From Ruania alkalisoli (GTDB taxonomy: Bacteria > Actinomycetota > Actinomycetes > Actinomycetales > Beutenbergiaceae): a stretch of 64,000 nucleotides of DNA. Shown piece after piece: positions 44,255-55,684 of this stretch. The notes beneath the pieces were generated by a model. That model saw only the letters and a program-made list of their open reading frames with translations. It did not search any database and had not been told where the DNA came from. Location: NCBI RefSeq assembly GCF_014960965.1, contig NZ_CP063169.1, positions 2,947,581 through 3,011,580 on the forward strand. The letters run 5' to 3'. The first letter of the stretch is position 1. Every line of letters begins with the position of its first letter. The position numbers and the translations under genes were made by a program.

Positions 44255-45700
44255 ATGCCGTCCGCCAGCCAGGACCGACCGAACGTCCTGCTGATCCTCT
44301 CCGACGACCACGGCTACGGTGACCGCTCCGCCCTCGGGCACGACCCCGCGGTCCGGACCCCGGCGCTGGATAGGCTCGCTGCCGACGGCGTGACCTGCTC
44401 GGACGCCTACGTCGCCGCTCCGATCTGCAACCCCTCGCGCGGGGCGATCATCAGTGGCTCCTACCCGGCGCGGTGGGGCTCGACGTGGTTCTCCGACACC
44501 CGGTTCCCGTACGAGCGCACCACCCTGGCTGAGCGCTTCGGCGAGCTCGGGTACACGTGCGGCTACTTCGGGAAGGTGCATTACGGGCCCGAAGAGCCCG
44601 GCGACCGGGCTTGCCCGTCCGAGCACGGCTTCGACGAGTCCTACTACGGTCTTGCGGGCCAGCAGCAGGGGCGCCTGAACTACCTGATACACAGTGAGGA
44701 GGCGGTCGCCGAGTACGGCCCGGAGGCGCAGTGGCGGATGGCCGTCCAGCCGATGCTGCACAACGGCGAGCCGGAGGAGTTGGACGGATTCCTCACCGCC
44801 GAGATCGGACGGCGCGCCCGAGACTTCATGACGTCCGCCGAGGAGCCGTTCTTCACGATGGTCGCCTTCAACGCCGTGCACAACTTCTGCTGGCAGCTGC
44901 CGGCCGAGCAGCTCAAGCGCCGGGGGCTTCCCGCCAAGCCAGACTGGCACGACACCGACGACATCAGCTACCAGGACTGGTACGACGGCGCGATCGCGCC
45001 GAACCTCGAGCACGGGCGCGAGTACTACCTCGCCCAGTTGGAACTGATGGACGCCGAGATCGGCCTCTTCCTCGACACCCTGCACGACCGGGGACTGGAC
45101 GAGAACACCATCGTGGTCTACCTGACCGACAACGGCGGTTCCACCTGCAACTACGGCGACAACACCCCGCTCAGTGGCACCAAGTACACCCTCGCCGAAG
45201 GCGGTGTGCGGGTGCCCTATCTCGTGCGCTGGCCCGGAGGCGGCTGGGACGGTGGACGCATCGAACGAGGGCTGGTCAGCTCGATGGACCTCTACCCCAC
45301 GCTGCTGGCCGCCGCCGGCTACGAGGTCCTCGACAGCCTCGATGTCGATGGCACCGATCAGGGGACGTTGTGGCGCGGTGAGACGAAGGCCGGGCACGAG
45401 TCACTGCACTGGGAGACTGGCTTCCAGTCCGCTGTGCGGGTCGGCGACCTGAAACTGCGGATCACGCATGGCGACCACCAGGATGCCCGCGGCGTGCTGA
45501 CGGTCGAACATGTCGAGGTCGGCGACGGGGTGCACCTGTTCGACCTGGCCGCCGACCTCGCCGAGGAGCGCGACCTGAGTGCAGAGCGACCCGAGGATGT
45601 CCATCGCCTCTGGCAGCGCCACGCCGCCTGGCTGCACACGGTGGGCCGGGCCGACCTGGCGGCCGTGCACGGCGAGCGGGTGGCCGCGGCCCTCGCCTGA
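44255..45700 (+). CDS. Sulfatase (formylglycine type, S1 family)
   Basis: The 481-residue enzyme has the S1 sulfatase core: a metal site in NVLLILSDDHGYGD, and the modification motif CNPSRG with Cys at residue 58, which a formylglycine-generating enzyme must convert to formylglycine. YLTDNGG supplies later metal ligands. There is no signal peptide, so it acts in the cytoplasm on an imported sulfated sugar. GAGGAG precedes ATG 44255, and it is the last gene of the LacI-controlled operon. No formylglycine-generating enzyme gene is in the window. It is a sulfatase rather than a phosphatase or choline-sulfatase by overall layout, but the substrate is unknown. Confidence 0.9.
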   Translation: MPSASQDRPNVLLILSDDHGYGDRSALGHDPAVRTPALDRLAADGVTCSDAYVAAPICNPSRGAIISGSYPARWGSTWFSDTRFPYERTTLAERFGELGYTCGYFGKVHYGPEEPGDRACPSEHGFDESYYGLAGQQQGRLNYLIHSEEAVAEYGPEAQWRMAVQPMLHNGEPEELDGFLTAEIGRRARDFMTSAEEPFFTMVAFNAVHNFCWQLPAEQLKRRGLPAKPDWHDTDDISYQDWYDGAIAPNLEHGREYYLAQLELMDAEIGLFLDTLHDRGLDENTIVVYLTDNGGSTCNYGDNTPLSGTKYTLAEGGVRVPYLVRWPGGGWDGGRIERGLVSSMDLYPTLLAAAGYEVLDSLDVDGTDQGTLWRGETKAGHESLHWETGFQSAVRVGDLKLRITHGDHQDARGVLTVEHVEVGDGVHLFDLAADLAEERDLSAERPEDVHRLWQRHAAWLHTVGRADLAAVHGERVAAALA

Positions 45701-45701
45701 G

Positions 45702-46907
45702 CTAGTCGGTGACGTCCTGGCCGTCGCGGATCACGCGCTGCACCTGCAGATCGGCATCGGTGACCACGACGTCGGCGCGATAGCCGGCCCGCAGCGCACC
45801 GTAGGGAGCGCCTTCCTCCTGGCCACGGGATCGCAGTACCTCAGCCGGGGTGAGCGAGGCCGAGCGGACGGCGTCCACCAGGGGCACGCCACCGGCGACG
45901 GTGGTCCGTACGACATCGATGAGGTGGGCGGTGCCCCCGGCGATCGACCCGCCGTTGACGAGCCGCGCGACGCCGTCGGAGACCTGCACATCGAGGCTGC
46001 CGAGCACATACTCACCGTCCGCCATCCCGGCCGCGGCCATGGCATCGGTGACCAGGGCGACATTCTCCGGGCCGACGGTGGCGATGATGTCACGCACGAG
46101 CTCGGGGTCGAGGTGGACGCCGTCACCAATCAGCTCCAGCACGATCTTGCCGCGGCGGGCGGCGGCGAGCACGACCGGGATGGGACCGGGCTCACGGTGA
46201 TGCAGCGGGCGCATCCCGTTGAACAGATGGGTCACGGTCGCGCGCCGGCCACTGGTGGCAAGGCGCTCGACAAGACGCTCGACGGCGGCGCGGGTGTCCG
46301 GTGCCGAAGCATCGGTGTGGCCCACGGACGGCAGTGCGTCGGCGGTGAGCAGGGCGTCGATCGCCTCGTTCGCGCCCGTGACCTCGGGCGCGACGGTCAT
46401 GGTCGCGAGGTGACCGCGGGCCGCCTCAGCCATCCGCTCCACGAGCGTGGGGTCGCCGTCGATGAGGTACGCGGGGTCCTGGGCGCCGCACCGGGACGCC
46501 GCGAGGAAGGGGCCCTCGGAGTGGATGCCCTCGATCTCCCCGGCGTCGGCGAGCTCGGCGAGCACCGCCACCCGGGCGAGCAGAACCTCCGGAGAGGCAG
46601 TGACCAGGGATGCGAGCATGCGGGTCGTACCGTAGCGACGGTGCTCGGTCACGGCTCGCATCGCCTCAGCCGTGTCGGTCACCGCCGGGATGCTTGCTCC
46701 ACCGCCGCCATGGTTGTGGACGTCCACCAAGCCCGGCAGGACGTATCCCTGCGGACCCTCCGGAAGCTGCGCCAGCTCTTCGGCGATCTGGGTGGGCGCC
46801 TGGTCGGCTGCCCCCACCCAGCTGAGCCGGTCTCCCTCCCAGCAGACGATGCCATCAGGGATCTCCTGCTCGGGCGTGACGATACGCCCACGTACTGCCT
46901 GCACCAT
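45702..46907 (-). CDS. nagA: N-acetylglucosamine-6-phosphate deacetylase
   Basis: NagA removes acetate from GlcNAc-6-phosphate in amino-sugar use and cell-wall recycling. The 401-residue amidohydrolase shows the metal/fold segment LPGLVDVHNHGGGGASIPAV, a His in THLFNGMRPLHHREPG, LELIGDGVHLDPELVRD and the catalytic Asp in VTDAMAAAGMADGEYVLG. I start at ATG 46907 (MVQAVRGRIVTPE), which has GAGAGGAAA upstream; the frame is open to 46985 into nucS. It ends 1 base from the end of the convergent sulfatase gene. nagB is not in the window. Confidence 0.94.
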   Translation of the reverse strand: MVQAVRGRIVTPEQEIPDGIVCWEGDRLSWVGAADQAPTQIAEELAQLPEGPQGYVLPGLVDVHNHGGGGASIPAVTDTAEAMRAVTEHRRYGTTRMLASLVTASPEVLLARVAVLAELADAGEIEGIHSEGPFLAASRCGAQDPAYLIDGDPTLVERMAEAARGHLATMTVAPEVTGANEAIDALLTADALPSVGHTDASAPDTRAAVERLVERLATSGRRATVTHLFNGMRPLHHREPGPIPVVLAAARRGKIVLELIGDGVHLDPELVRDIIATVGPENVALVTDAMAAAGMADGEYVLGSLDVQVSDGVARLVNGGSIAGGTAHLIDVVRTTVAGGVPLVDAVRSASLTPAEVLRSRGQEEGAPYGALRAGYRADVVVTDADLQVQRVIRDGQDVTD

Positions 46908-46921
46908 GGCTGGGTTTCCTC

Positions 46922-47614
46922 TCAGAACAGGCGGGAGTCGACATCGTCGATCCCGCGCATCGCGTCGTAGTCCAGCACCAGGCACCGGATGCCTCGGTCG
47001 GTCGCCAGCACCCGGGCCTGCGGTTTGATCTCCTGCGCCGCGAACACGCCTTCCACGGGTGCCAGCAACGGGTCCCGGTTCAACAGGTCCAGGTAGCGCG
47101 TCAGCTGCTCGACACCGTCGATGTCACCGCGGCGCTTGATCTCCACCGCGACATGGCCACCGTCCCCTCGGGCGAGGATGTCGACCGGCCCGATGGCCGT
47201 CGGGTACTCGCGGCGCACGAGGGCGTGACCGTCTCCGAGCAGACCGATCTGCTCGGCGAGCAGCTTCTGCAGGTGCGCCTCCACGCCGTCCTTCACCAAC
47301 CCCGGATCGACCCCGAGCTCGAAGCTGTGGTCGGCCTGAATCTCGTGCAAGGAGATGATCAGGCGATCGTCGGACTTCGTGTTCTGGACCGTCCACACCT
47401 CACGCACGCCCTGCTCCCGCTGGTCGTCAGTGGGCTCGGACTCCGTCACAGCGCAGGGCGGCGTCATCCAGTTCAACGGCTTGTAGGACCCGCCGTCGGA
47501 GTGCACGAGCACCGAACCATCCGCCTTGCGCATCAGTACCCGCGGCGCCAGCGGCAGATGCGCCGTCAGCCTTCCCGAGTAGTCCACCGAGCATGCCGCG
47601 ACCACGATCCTCAC
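46922..47614 (-). CDS. nucS: Mismatch-specific endonuclease NucS/EndoMS
   Basis: NucS carries out the non-canonical mismatch repair of actinobacteria that lack MutS/MutL. The 230-residue length and start ([20 protein letters not shown]) are standard. The nuclease motif is visible as GPVDILARG followed by [19 protein letters not shown], giving the D-E-K triad, and the C-terminal DSRLF resembles the sliding-clamp binding tail of the family. GTG 47614 has a TATCGT -10 six bases upstream, so it may have its own leaderless promoter inside the end of the DUF2550 gene. Confidence 0.95.
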   Translation of the reverse strand: MRIVVAACSVDYSGRLTAHLPLAPRVLMRKADGSVLVHSDGGSYKPLNWMTPPCAVTESEPTDDQREQGVREVWTVQNTKSDDRLIISLHEIQADHSFELGVDPGLVKDGVEAHLQKLLAEQIGLLGDGHALVRREYPTAIGPVDILARGDGGHVAVEIKRRGDIDGVEQLTRYLDLLNRDPLLAPVEGVFAAQEIKPQARVLATDRGIRCLVLDYDAMRGIDDVDSRLF

Positions 47615-47616
47615 GC

Positions 47617-48030
47617 TTACACGATACGGGACGTACTGGGGTCCGGGGGTGCGGCCTCCAGCCAGGAGCGCAGGCCATCGAGTGCACCGTCTGCCGCGGT
47701 GAGCACGAACTCCTCACCTCGGTAGGAGCAGCGTGCCTCACTGATCGGTTCGGGGTGGTCCTGGAGGTGCCGACGCCGGCGCGCCAGAATGTCCAGCTCG
47801 CGGCGGCGCCATCGCCGCGAGGGCCGCAACGACAACGAGACCACCTCGTAGAAGTCGAGGTGGTCTCGTGTGTAGTCCGCGATCCCGGAGATCCAACGCG
47901 CACCCGCGTGCACGGAGCACTCGAAAGAGCCGACGCGACGGTTCAACGCGTGCAGGCGCCAGAAGAACAGGGCGGCGAGGACGAGGGCAGCGATCATCAC
48001 CGTGACGACGGCGACGATCACCAACCTCAT
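47617..48030 (-). CDS. DUF2550 family membrane protein
   Basis: The 137-residue protein has one N-terminal membrane helix (about residues 3-23) and a cytoplasmic domain with [20 protein letters not shown] and [20 protein letters not shown], characteristic of DUF2550. The family is found next to atpC and nucS in many actinobacteria; its role is unknown. The gene starts 6 bases after atpC and is part of the ATP synthase transcript. Confidence 0.88.
   Translation of the reverse strand: MRLVIVAVVTVMIAALVLAALFFWRLHALNRRVGSFECSVHAGARWISGIADYTRDHLDFYEVVSLSLRPSRRWRRRELDILARRRRHLQDHPEPISEARCSYRGEEFVLTAADGALDGLRSWLEAAPPDPSTSRIV
47621..47626 (-). promoter_or_regulatory. -10 element (TATCGT) of nucS
   Basis: TATCGT on the minus strand is followed by GTAAGC and the nucS GTG. 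It lies inside the last codons of the upstream gene. Confidence 0.45.
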
Positions 48031-48036
48031 TCCCGC

Positions 48037-48318
48037 TCAGTTCTCGACGATGCCGGCAGCGTCCTCCGACGTGGTGGGGTCGACGACGATCGTCACGTCA
48101 TCGGAATCCACCGAGAGGAAGCCGCCGCTGATGTCCATGGTGACCGGCTCGCCGCCGGACGGACGCACCCTCACCGTGCCGGGGCGCAGCACAGCCAGCA
48201 CCGGCTGGTGCCCGGGCAGGATGCCCAGGTCACCATCAGCTGCGGGGGCGCCCACGCTCTGCGCCTCGCCCGACCACCAGGTGCGGTCGGCCGAGACCAT
48301 CTCCACCTTCAGCGGCAT
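48037..48318 (-). CDS. atpC: ATP synthase F1 subunit epsilon
   Basis: The 93-residue protein is the N-terminal beta-sandwich of epsilon (MPLKVEMVSADRTWWSGEA, then GDLGILPGHQPVLAVL). It stops before the C-terminal two-helix domain present in the 120-140 residue forms, so epsilon-mediated inhibition by the helical domain would be absent. It lies 1 base after atpD. The ATG at 48318 is standard; a longer frame to 48417 lies within atpD. Confidence 0.94.
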   Translation of the reverse strand: MPLKVEMVSADRTWWSGEAQSVGAPAADGDLGILPGHQPVLAVLRPGTVRVRPSGGEPVTMDISGGFLSVDSDDVTIVVDPTTSEDAAGIVEN

Positions 48319-48319
48319 C

Positions 48320-49813
<1,494 letters not shown>

Positions 49814-50707
49814 TCAGCTGGCGGCCAGGGCGTCGGAACCCGAGACGATCTCGCTGATCTCCTGGGTGATCTCGGCCTGCCGCGCCTGGTTGGCAAGCCG
49901 GGTGTACTTACGGATGATGTCCTCGGCGTTCTTGGTCGCCGTGTTCATCGCGCGCTGCCGTGCAGCCAGCTCGGAGGCCGCCGCCTGCAGCAGCGCGTTG
50001 AAGAGCCGGCTGCGGATGTACCGCGGCAGCAGCGCATCCAGCACGGCTTCGGGCGAGGGTTCGAACTCGTACAGCGGCAACGGCTTCTCCCCGACCGGGG
50101 CAACGCCGTCCACGACTTCCAGCGGCAGCAGGCGAATCACCTGCGGCTCCTGGGACACCATCGACTTGAACTGCGTGAAGACCACGTGCAGCTCGGCGAC
50201 GCCACCGTCCTCGGCCGGAGCCCGAAAGGCGTCAAGCAGGGTGTTGCCGATCTCCTGGGCTGTCTCCAGCGCCGGGCTGTCCGAGTTGCCGGTCCAGCTC
50301 TGCACGATCTCGCGGCGCCGGAACTGGTAGAAGCTCACGCCGCGGCGACCGGTCACGTAGAGTGCGACCTCCTTGCCCTCGTCCTCCAGCTGTAGTCGCA
50401 GCCGCTCGGCCTCACGAAGCACGGAGGCGGAGTAGGCACCGGCCTGTCCACGGTCGGCCGTCACGACGAGCACAGCGGCGCGCGTGGTGTCGGTCCGCTC
50501 CGTGGTGAGCGGGTGCTGAACGTCGGTGTGGGTGGCCACGGCCGAGACCGCTCGGGTGATGGCCCGCGCGTAGGGGCTCGCCTTGACGGCCCGGTCCCGG
50601 GCCTTGCCGATACGGGAGGCGGCAATGAGCTCCATGGCGCGGAACATCTTCTTGAGGGTCTGGGTGGACCTGATCCTCTGCTTGTAGATCCGCTGTTGGG
50701 CGCCCAT
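49814..50707 (-). CDS. atpG: ATP synthase F1 subunit gamma
   Basis: The 297-residue central shaft subunit starts [20 protein letters not shown] and ends with a long helix containing the conserved NRARQAxITxEIxEIVxGA-type ending (here [20 protein letters not shown]). It lies 2 bases after atpA and 30 bases before atpD. Confidence 0.97.
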   Translation of the reverse strand: MGAQQRIYKQRIRSTQTLKKMFRAMELIAASRIGKARDRAVKASPYARAITRAVSAVATHTDVQHPLTTERTDTTRAAVLVVTADRGQAGAYSASVLREAERLRLQLEDEGKEVALYVTGRRGVSFYQFRRREIVQSWTGNSDSPALETAQEIGNTLLDAFRAPAEDGGVAELHVVFTQFKSMVSQEPQVIRLLPLEVVDGVAPVGEKPLPLYEFEPSPEAVLDALLPRYIRSRLFNALLQAAASELAARQRAMNTATKNAEDIIRKYTRLANQARQAEITQEISEIVSGSDALAAS

Positions 50708-50709
50708 GC

Positions 50710-52341
50710 TCAGCCCCGCTTCTGCCGGACGATCTGCTCCTGGTCGATGTCCACGTCCTCGGAGTCGTCCACCTCATCGCCCACCGGGGCGGAGGGTTCG
50801 GAACCGAGGAAGGTGTCGCGGAACTTCTCGACAGCGGAACGCAGCTCGTCGGCCGTCTCGTCCTCGAACTTGCCGGTACTGCGGATCGCGTCCAGCACGC
50901 CGGTGTGGCGCCGCACGTGGTCGAGCAGCTCGCCCTCGAACCGGCGGACGTCCTTGAGGTCGACGTCATCGAAGTAGCCGTTGGTTCCGGCCCAGATCGA
51001 GACCACCTGATCCTCGGCGTCCATCGGGGTGTACTGCGGCTGCTTGAGCAGCTCCATCAGCCGGGCACCGCGGGTGAGCTGGCGGCGTGACGCCGGGTCC
51101 AGGTCCGAGGCGAACATTGCGAACGCCTCGAGCGAGCGGTACTGCGCGAGGTCGATCTTCAGCGTTCCGGCCACCTTCTTCATGGCCTTGATCTGAGCGT
51201 CACCACCCACGCGCGAGACGGAGATACCCACGTCCACGGCCGGCCGCTGGCCGGAGTTGAACAGATCCGACTGGAGGAAGATCTGCCCGTCGGTGATGGA
51301 GATGACGTTCGTCGGGATGTATGCGGAGACGTCGTTCGCCTTCGTCTCGATGATCGGCAGACCCGTCATCGAGCCGGCACCGAGGGCGTCGGAGAGCTTC
51401 GCGCAGCGCTCCAGCAGACGGGAGTGCAGGTAGAAGACGTCGCCGGGGTAGGCCTCACGCCCCGGCGGGCGCCGCAGCAGCAGCGAGACCGCACGGTAGG
51501 CCTCAGCCTGCTTGGACAGATCGTCGAAGACGACCAGGACGTGCTTGCCCTGGTACATCCAGTGCTGACCGATGGCCGAGCCGGTGTAGGGGGCGATGTA
51601 CTTGAAGCCCGCGGCGTCCGACGCCGGAGCGGCCACGATGGTGGTGTACTCCAGAGCGCCCGCATCTTCCAGGGCTCCGCGCACGGAGGCGATGGTCGAA
51701 CCCTTCTGACCGACGGCGACGTAGATGCAGCGGACCTGCTTCTCCGGGTCGCCGCTCTCCCAGTTCGCCTTCTGGTTGATGATCGTGTCGAGGGCGATCG
51801 CGGTCTTACCCGTCTGACGGTCACCGATGATCAGCTGACGCTGTCCACGCCCGACCGGGATCATCGCGTCGATGCTCTTCAGACCGGTCTGGAGCGGCTC
51901 GTGCACGCTCTTGCGCTCCATCACGCCGGCGGCCTGGAGCTCGAGTGCGCGGCGCCCCTCGGTGGCAACCTCACCGAGGCCGTCGATCGGGTTGCCCAGC
52001 GGGTCAACCACACGGCCCAGGTAGCCGTCACCGACCGGGACCGAGAGCACCTCGCCGGTACGGCGCACGCTCTGGCCCTGCTCGATGCCGCTGAACTCAC
52101 CCAGCACCACCACACCTATGGAGCGCACGTCGAGGTTCAGGGCCAGGCCCAGCGTGCCGTCCTCGAAGGTGAGCAGCTCGTTCGCCATCACGCCGGGCAG
52201 ACCTTCGACCTCCGCGATACCGTCGGCCGCCAGGGTGACGGTGCCGACCTCCTCGGCCGCGCTCGCGGACGGCTCGTAGGAGTTCACGAAGCTGTCCAGC
52301 GCAGCCCGGATCTCCTCGGGCTTGATCGTCAGTTCAGCCAT
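50710..52341 (-). CDS. atpA: ATP synthase F1 subunit alpha
   Basis: The 543-residue non-catalytic nucleotide-binding subunit has Walker A GDRQTGKT at residues 173-180 and the typical start [15 protein letters not shown]. The C-terminus ends with an acidic extension before KRG, common in actinobacteria. A gap of 69 bases separates it from the delta gene; AAGGAG precedes the ATG. Confidence 0.97.
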   Translation of the reverse strand: MAELTIKPEEIRAALDSFVNSYEPSASAAEEVGTVTLAADGIAEVEGLPGVMANELLTFEDGTLGLALNLDVRSIGVVVLGEFSGIEQGQSVRRTGEVLSVPVGDGYLGRVVDPLGNPIDGLGEVATEGRRALELQAAGVMERKSVHEPLQTGLKSIDAMIPVGRGQRQLIIGDRQTGKTAIALDTIINQKANWESGDPEKQVRCIYVAVGQKGSTIASVRGALEDAGALEYTTIVAAPASDAAGFKYIAPYTGSAIGQHWMYQGKHVLVVFDDLSKQAEAYRAVSLLLRRPPGREAYPGDVFYLHSRLLERCAKLSDALGAGSMTGLPIIETKANDVSAYIPTNVISITDGQIFLQSDLFNSGQRPAVDVGISVSRVGGDAQIKAMKKVAGTLKIDLAQYRSLEAFAMFASDLDPASRRQLTRGARLMELLKQPQYTPMDAEDQVVSIWAGTNGYFDDVDLKDVRRFEGELLDHVRRHTGVLDAIRSTGKFEDETADELRSAVEKFRDTFLGSEPSAPVGDEVDDSEDVDIDQEQIVRQKRG

Positions 52342-52410
52342 CTTGTGCGTCCTTCTCCTTAGACCGCCGGGCGGTGGCGATCGGTTCGTTCTTCAGCGAT
52401 GGGGGGCGGG

Positions 52411-53226
52411 TCAGCCGACGAGTCGTCGGCGAGCCTCGTCGAGTCGGGTGAGCGTGGTCGCGTCCACGACCTCGTCGCCGATCTGGATCCGGACGCCGCC
52501 CACGACGTTCGGTTCCACGGCCACGTTCAGCTGGACGGCACGCCCGTAGGCGCGCTGGAGGATGCCACTCAGCTTCTCCCGCTGGGCGGCGGTGAGCGGG
52601 ACGGCAGCGGTGACCGTGGCCACGAGCTGCTGTCGCCGAGCCGCGGCCGCTTCGTTGAGCCGGACCAGACCGGCCGTCAATGTCGTGGAGCGGCGGTTGC
52701 CGAGCGCCCGCGAGAGCAGCGTGGCTGTCTGCGGCTCGACCTTGTCCTGCACGAGCGTCTCCAGCAGCTGGATCCGCTCGGCGACCGTACGGCTCTTGTC
52801 CGAGAGTGCCAGCCGGAGGTCGCGGTTGCCGGCCAGCAGCCGGATCACGGAGAACAGCTGCGTCTCGACCTCGAGCAGCGCTCCGGCCGCCTCCGCACTC
52901 GCGAGGACGGCGTCGGTGCCGAGAGTCTCGACGGCGTCGGCGATGTCGACATCCGCCGACCATCGCCCACGTGCCAGACCGGCGAGCAGGTCCACGGCCT
53001 GCTCACTGACCTTGCCGCCGAAGACGGAGGTCATCACCGTGGCCTTGTCGGACCCCTCGCGCGAGGGGTCCGTGAGCGCCCGGCGGAGACCGGCTGAGGC
53101 ATCCAGCACATCCACGACGGCGAACAGCTCACTGCCGTACTGGTCGGCGCCGGCACCGGCCGTACGCAGCACGGGCTCAAAACGCTCCCGTGCGGCGTCG
53201 GTCGTGGCCTGACTGTTCGCCCGCAT
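52411..53226 (-). CDS. atpH: ATP synthase F1 subunit delta
   Basis: This stator subunit has 271 residues, longer than the 178-residue E. coli form but usual for actinobacteria. The C-terminal part contains the conserved RLxEAAAxRRQQxVATVTxAVPLT-like region and GGVRIQIGDEVVDATTLTRL. The ATG at 53226 overlaps the atpF stop as TGATG; a GTG one codon earlier is also possible. Confidence 0.95.
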   Translation of the reverse strand: MRANSQATTDAARERFEPVLRTAGAGADQYGSELFAVVDVLDASAGLRRALTDPSREGSDKATVMTSVFGGKVSEQAVDLLAGLARGRWSADVDIADAVETLGTDAVLASAEAAGALLEVETQLFSVIRLLAGNRDLRLALSDKSRTVAERIQLLETLVQDKVEPQTATLLSRALGNRRSTTLTAGLVRLNEAAAARRQQLVATVTAAVPLTAAQREKLSGILQRAYGRAVQLNVAVEPNVVGGVRIQIGDEVVDATTLTRLDEARRRLVG

Positions 53227-53810
53227 CACGCCTCCGACTGCGACGATGCCGTCGAACTCGCCGAGGACTGGGCGCCAGCACCCACGGGGCTGTCGACCGT
53301 GCTGTCGAGCTCGGCCAGGAAACGGTCGATCACGCGTGATTGGCGAGCGTCGTCAGCGAGGGACTCACCGACGATGCGGGAGGCGAGCTCGGTGGCCAGC
53401 TCCCCCACCTCCGACCGCAGCGAGACGACCGCCGACTGACGCTCGGCCTCGATCTGACGCTGAGCACTCTCCGCGATGCGGGTCGCCTCGGCCTGGGCCT
53501 TGCGCTTGGCCTCGGCGACGATCTGCCCGCCGTCGGCCGTGGCCTCCTCACGGATGCCGGCCGCTTCCTTCCGGGCAGCGACGAGCTCACGCTCGACCTC
53601 GGCCTTGGACTCGGCCGCCTCGGCCTTGGCCTGCTCGGCCAGCTGCAGTCCACCCTCGATCTTCGCCGCACGCTCGTCCAAGATCGCGTTCAACTTCGGC
53701 AGCAGGTACCGGAAGAAGAAGAACGCGATGACGACCGTGACGACGAGCGACCAGATGATGTCGTAGCCGGCCGGCAGAAGCGGGTTCGGCGTCTCGCTTG
53801 CGGTGATCAT
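53226..53810 (-). CDS. atpF: ATP synthase Fo subunit b
   Basis: The 194-residue stator protein has one membrane helix at about residues 15-37 (IIWSLVVTVVIAFFFFRYLL), then a long Ala/Glu/Lys coiled coil that binds delta. A Ser/Ala-rich tail ends the protein. ATG 53810 is preferred because GGGAG lies seven bases upstream; the TTG at 53822 is the only upstream alternative. Confidence 0.95.
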   Translation of the reverse strand: MITASETPNPLLPAGYDIIWSLVVTVVIAFFFFRYLLPKLNAILDERAAKIEGGLQLAEQAKAEAAESKAEVERELVAARKEAAGIREEATADGGQIVAEAKRKAQAEATRIAESAQRQIEAERQSAVVSLRSEVGELATELASRIVGESLADDARQSRVIDRFLAELDSTVDSPVGAGAQSSASSTASSQSEA

Positions 53811-53842
53811 GATGGCTCCCAACGCCAGGTGTCAGGGGTCGA

Positions 53843-54094
<252 letters not shown>

Positions 54095-54138
54095 CTACGG
54101 GTGAGTACGTGGTCCGCGACCACGCCCACGACTGAGGA

Positions 54139-55023
54139 TCAGTGTTCCTCTTCGAGGGCGAAGTTGACGTAGATCGCGGACAGCAGAGTGAAGATGTAGG
54201 CCTGCAGCAAGGCGATGAACACCTCGAACAGGGTGATGAACAGCCCGCCGGCGAAGGCCAGCAGACCGGTCAGCTTGATGAGCCCGCCGCCCTCGAGCAG
54301 CAGGAAGTGGGTGGCCGCGAAGCACAGCACCAGCATCAGGTGCCCGGCCATCATGTTCGCCACGAGCCGGATCGTCAGCGTGGCCGGCCGGAGCACGAAC
54401 ACCTGCAGTGCCTCGATCGGAGTGATGAGCACGTAGGCGGGCCACGGGACCCCCGGCGGGAAGAGCTGGGCCTTGAGGTACTTCCCGAGACCGTGCTTAC
54501 GCACACCCGCCGAGAGGTAGACGATGAACACCCACAGGGCCAGCACCAGCGGCAGCCCGACCCGGGACGTGCCGGCGATGTTGAGGAAGGGCACGATCCC
54601 GGCGAGGTTCATCGCGAGCACCGTGAAGAAGATCGTGGTGAGCATCGCCAGGTAGGGGCGAGCGCGCTCCTTGCCCAGGATCTGCTCGGCGATCTGATTG
54701 CGCACGAAGCCGACGCCGAGCTCGACGATGCTCTGGCCACGGCTGGGAATCAGGGAGGCGCGTCGGGTGGCCAGCCACAACAGCAGGAGCAGGACCGCGA
54801 CGACGACGAGACGGACCAGCATGATCCGGTCGAAGCCGAAGAAGGAGCCCAGCTCGGTGCTGCCGAAGATGGCGTCCGGGAAGAACTCTTCGATCCCGGG
54901 GGCGTGGAAGCCGCCATCGTCTTCGCCCTCGGCAAGAATTGGCACGGCGATCGCTGCGGTGGACAGGGTGAACTCCCCAGGAACATCGGGCTCGTATCCA
55001 TGCCGAACTGCTCCGGGCAGCAT
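54139..55023 (-). CDS. atpB: ATP synthase Fo subunit a
   Basis: The 294-residue membrane subunit forms the proton half-channels. The essential arginine is R219 in LTIRLVANMMAGHL, and the last helix is FITLFEVFIALLQAYIFTLL. An N-terminal extracytoplasmic segment of about 60 residues is acidic and Gly-rich. It is the first F-type structural gene and has a TAGGCT -10 candidate upstream. Confidence 0.96.
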   Translation of the reverse strand: MLPGAVRHGYEPDVPGEFTLSTAAIAVPILAEGEDDGGFHAPGIEEFFPDAIFGSTELGSFFGFDRIMLVRLVVVAVLLLLLWLATRRASLIPSRGQSIVELGVGFVRNQIAEQILGKERARPYLAMLTTIFFTVLAMNLAGIVPFLNIAGTSRVGLPLVLALWVFIVYLSAGVRKHGLGKYLKAQLFPPGVPWPAYVLITPIEALQVFVLRPATLTIRLVANMMAGHLMLVLCFAATHFLLLEGGGLIKLTGLLAFAGGLFITLFEVFIALLQAYIFTLLSAIYVNFALEEEH

Positions 55024-55064
55024 CGCAGGGACCGAACTCAGGTGGGCTGGAAGTGACTGAGGTC

Positions 55065-55070
55065 AGCCTA
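55065..55070 (-). promoter_or_regulatory. Possible -10 (TAGGCT) before atpB
   Basis: TAGGCT on the minus strand lies about 42 bases before the atpB ATG in the gap after the AtpI-like gene. No good -35 is seen. It could add transcription of the ATP synthase genes to read-through from upstream. Confidence 0.35.
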
Positions 55071-55075
55071 CCTGA

Positions 55076-55660
55076 TCATGCACGTGGATTGTGACGCTCC
55101 TGTGAAGGCTCGTCCCTCGAATCCGGGCGCGGATCGACCGGCTCCGTTGCTGGTGCATCCGCCCGGTCATCAGCAGGACCCACATCGGCCTGCGAACCAT
55201 CCTGCGAGGCCACCGCAGACTGCGGGGTGACATAGGGAACCTTCGATGACGCCACCGTGATCAACTCGACCAGCACGGCGGCGATCACGGCCACGAACAG
55301 TGTGCCGAGGAACACACCCCGGTGGTAGAAGTCCTGGTCCCGGAGCCAAAGCAGAGCCACGGCCAGCAGGGCCATCTTCACCAGCCAGCCGCCCAGGAGC
55401 ACGATCTGCAGCAGCTCCGGGCCGCGTCCGGCTACCAGATAGAGGGCGAGCACCGTCGTCGCCGTGAACACGAGCGAGATCCCGGCGGCCAGGAGACCCG
55501 CCCACACTCCCGCCAGGCCGGCCACAAGCGCGCCCACCAGCACCGACACCGCAGCAATGGCTGCCGCGGCCAGCAGCAGCCGGCGCAACACGGTACGGAT
55601 CAGGGCCAGCACCGCGTCGGTGCGGATGTACCGGTCGTTGAGGAAGGCAGGCTCGGGCAC
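55076..55660 (-). CDS. AtpI-like membrane protein
   Basis: The 194-residue protein has four predicted membrane helices (within residues 25-130), including a helix pair around GPELLQIVLLGGWLVKMALL, then a disordered acidic tail (about 145-194). Position directly before atpB and overall shape fit the AtpI/ATP synthase I family, which assists c-ring assembly. The actinobacterial members are very divergent, so this rests mainly on synteny. The start is GTG 55660, 24 bases after wecA. Confidence 0.75.
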   Translation of the reverse strand: MPEPAFLNDRYIRTDAVLALIRTVLRRLLLAAAAIAAVSVLVGALVAGLAGVWAGLLAAGISLVFTATTVLALYLVAGRGPELLQIVLLGGWLVKMALLAVALLWLRDQDFYHRGVFLGTLFVAVIAAVLVELITVASSKVPYVTPQSAVASQDGSQADVGPADDRADAPATEPVDPRPDSRDEPSQERHNPRA

Positions 55661-55684
55661 GGGTGCGTCCTTCAGATCAGGTCC

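Noticed and set aside
45579-46970. 463-codon plus-strand open frame across nagA
   Set aside because: The minus strand shows the full NagA motif set, and the plus frame has no ribosome-binding site or recognisable domain.
54161-54180. GAAGTTGACGT near the atpB end as a third copy of the palindrome
   Set aside because: Only a short run matches the arm, no inverted partner is present, and it is part of conserved atpB coding sequence.
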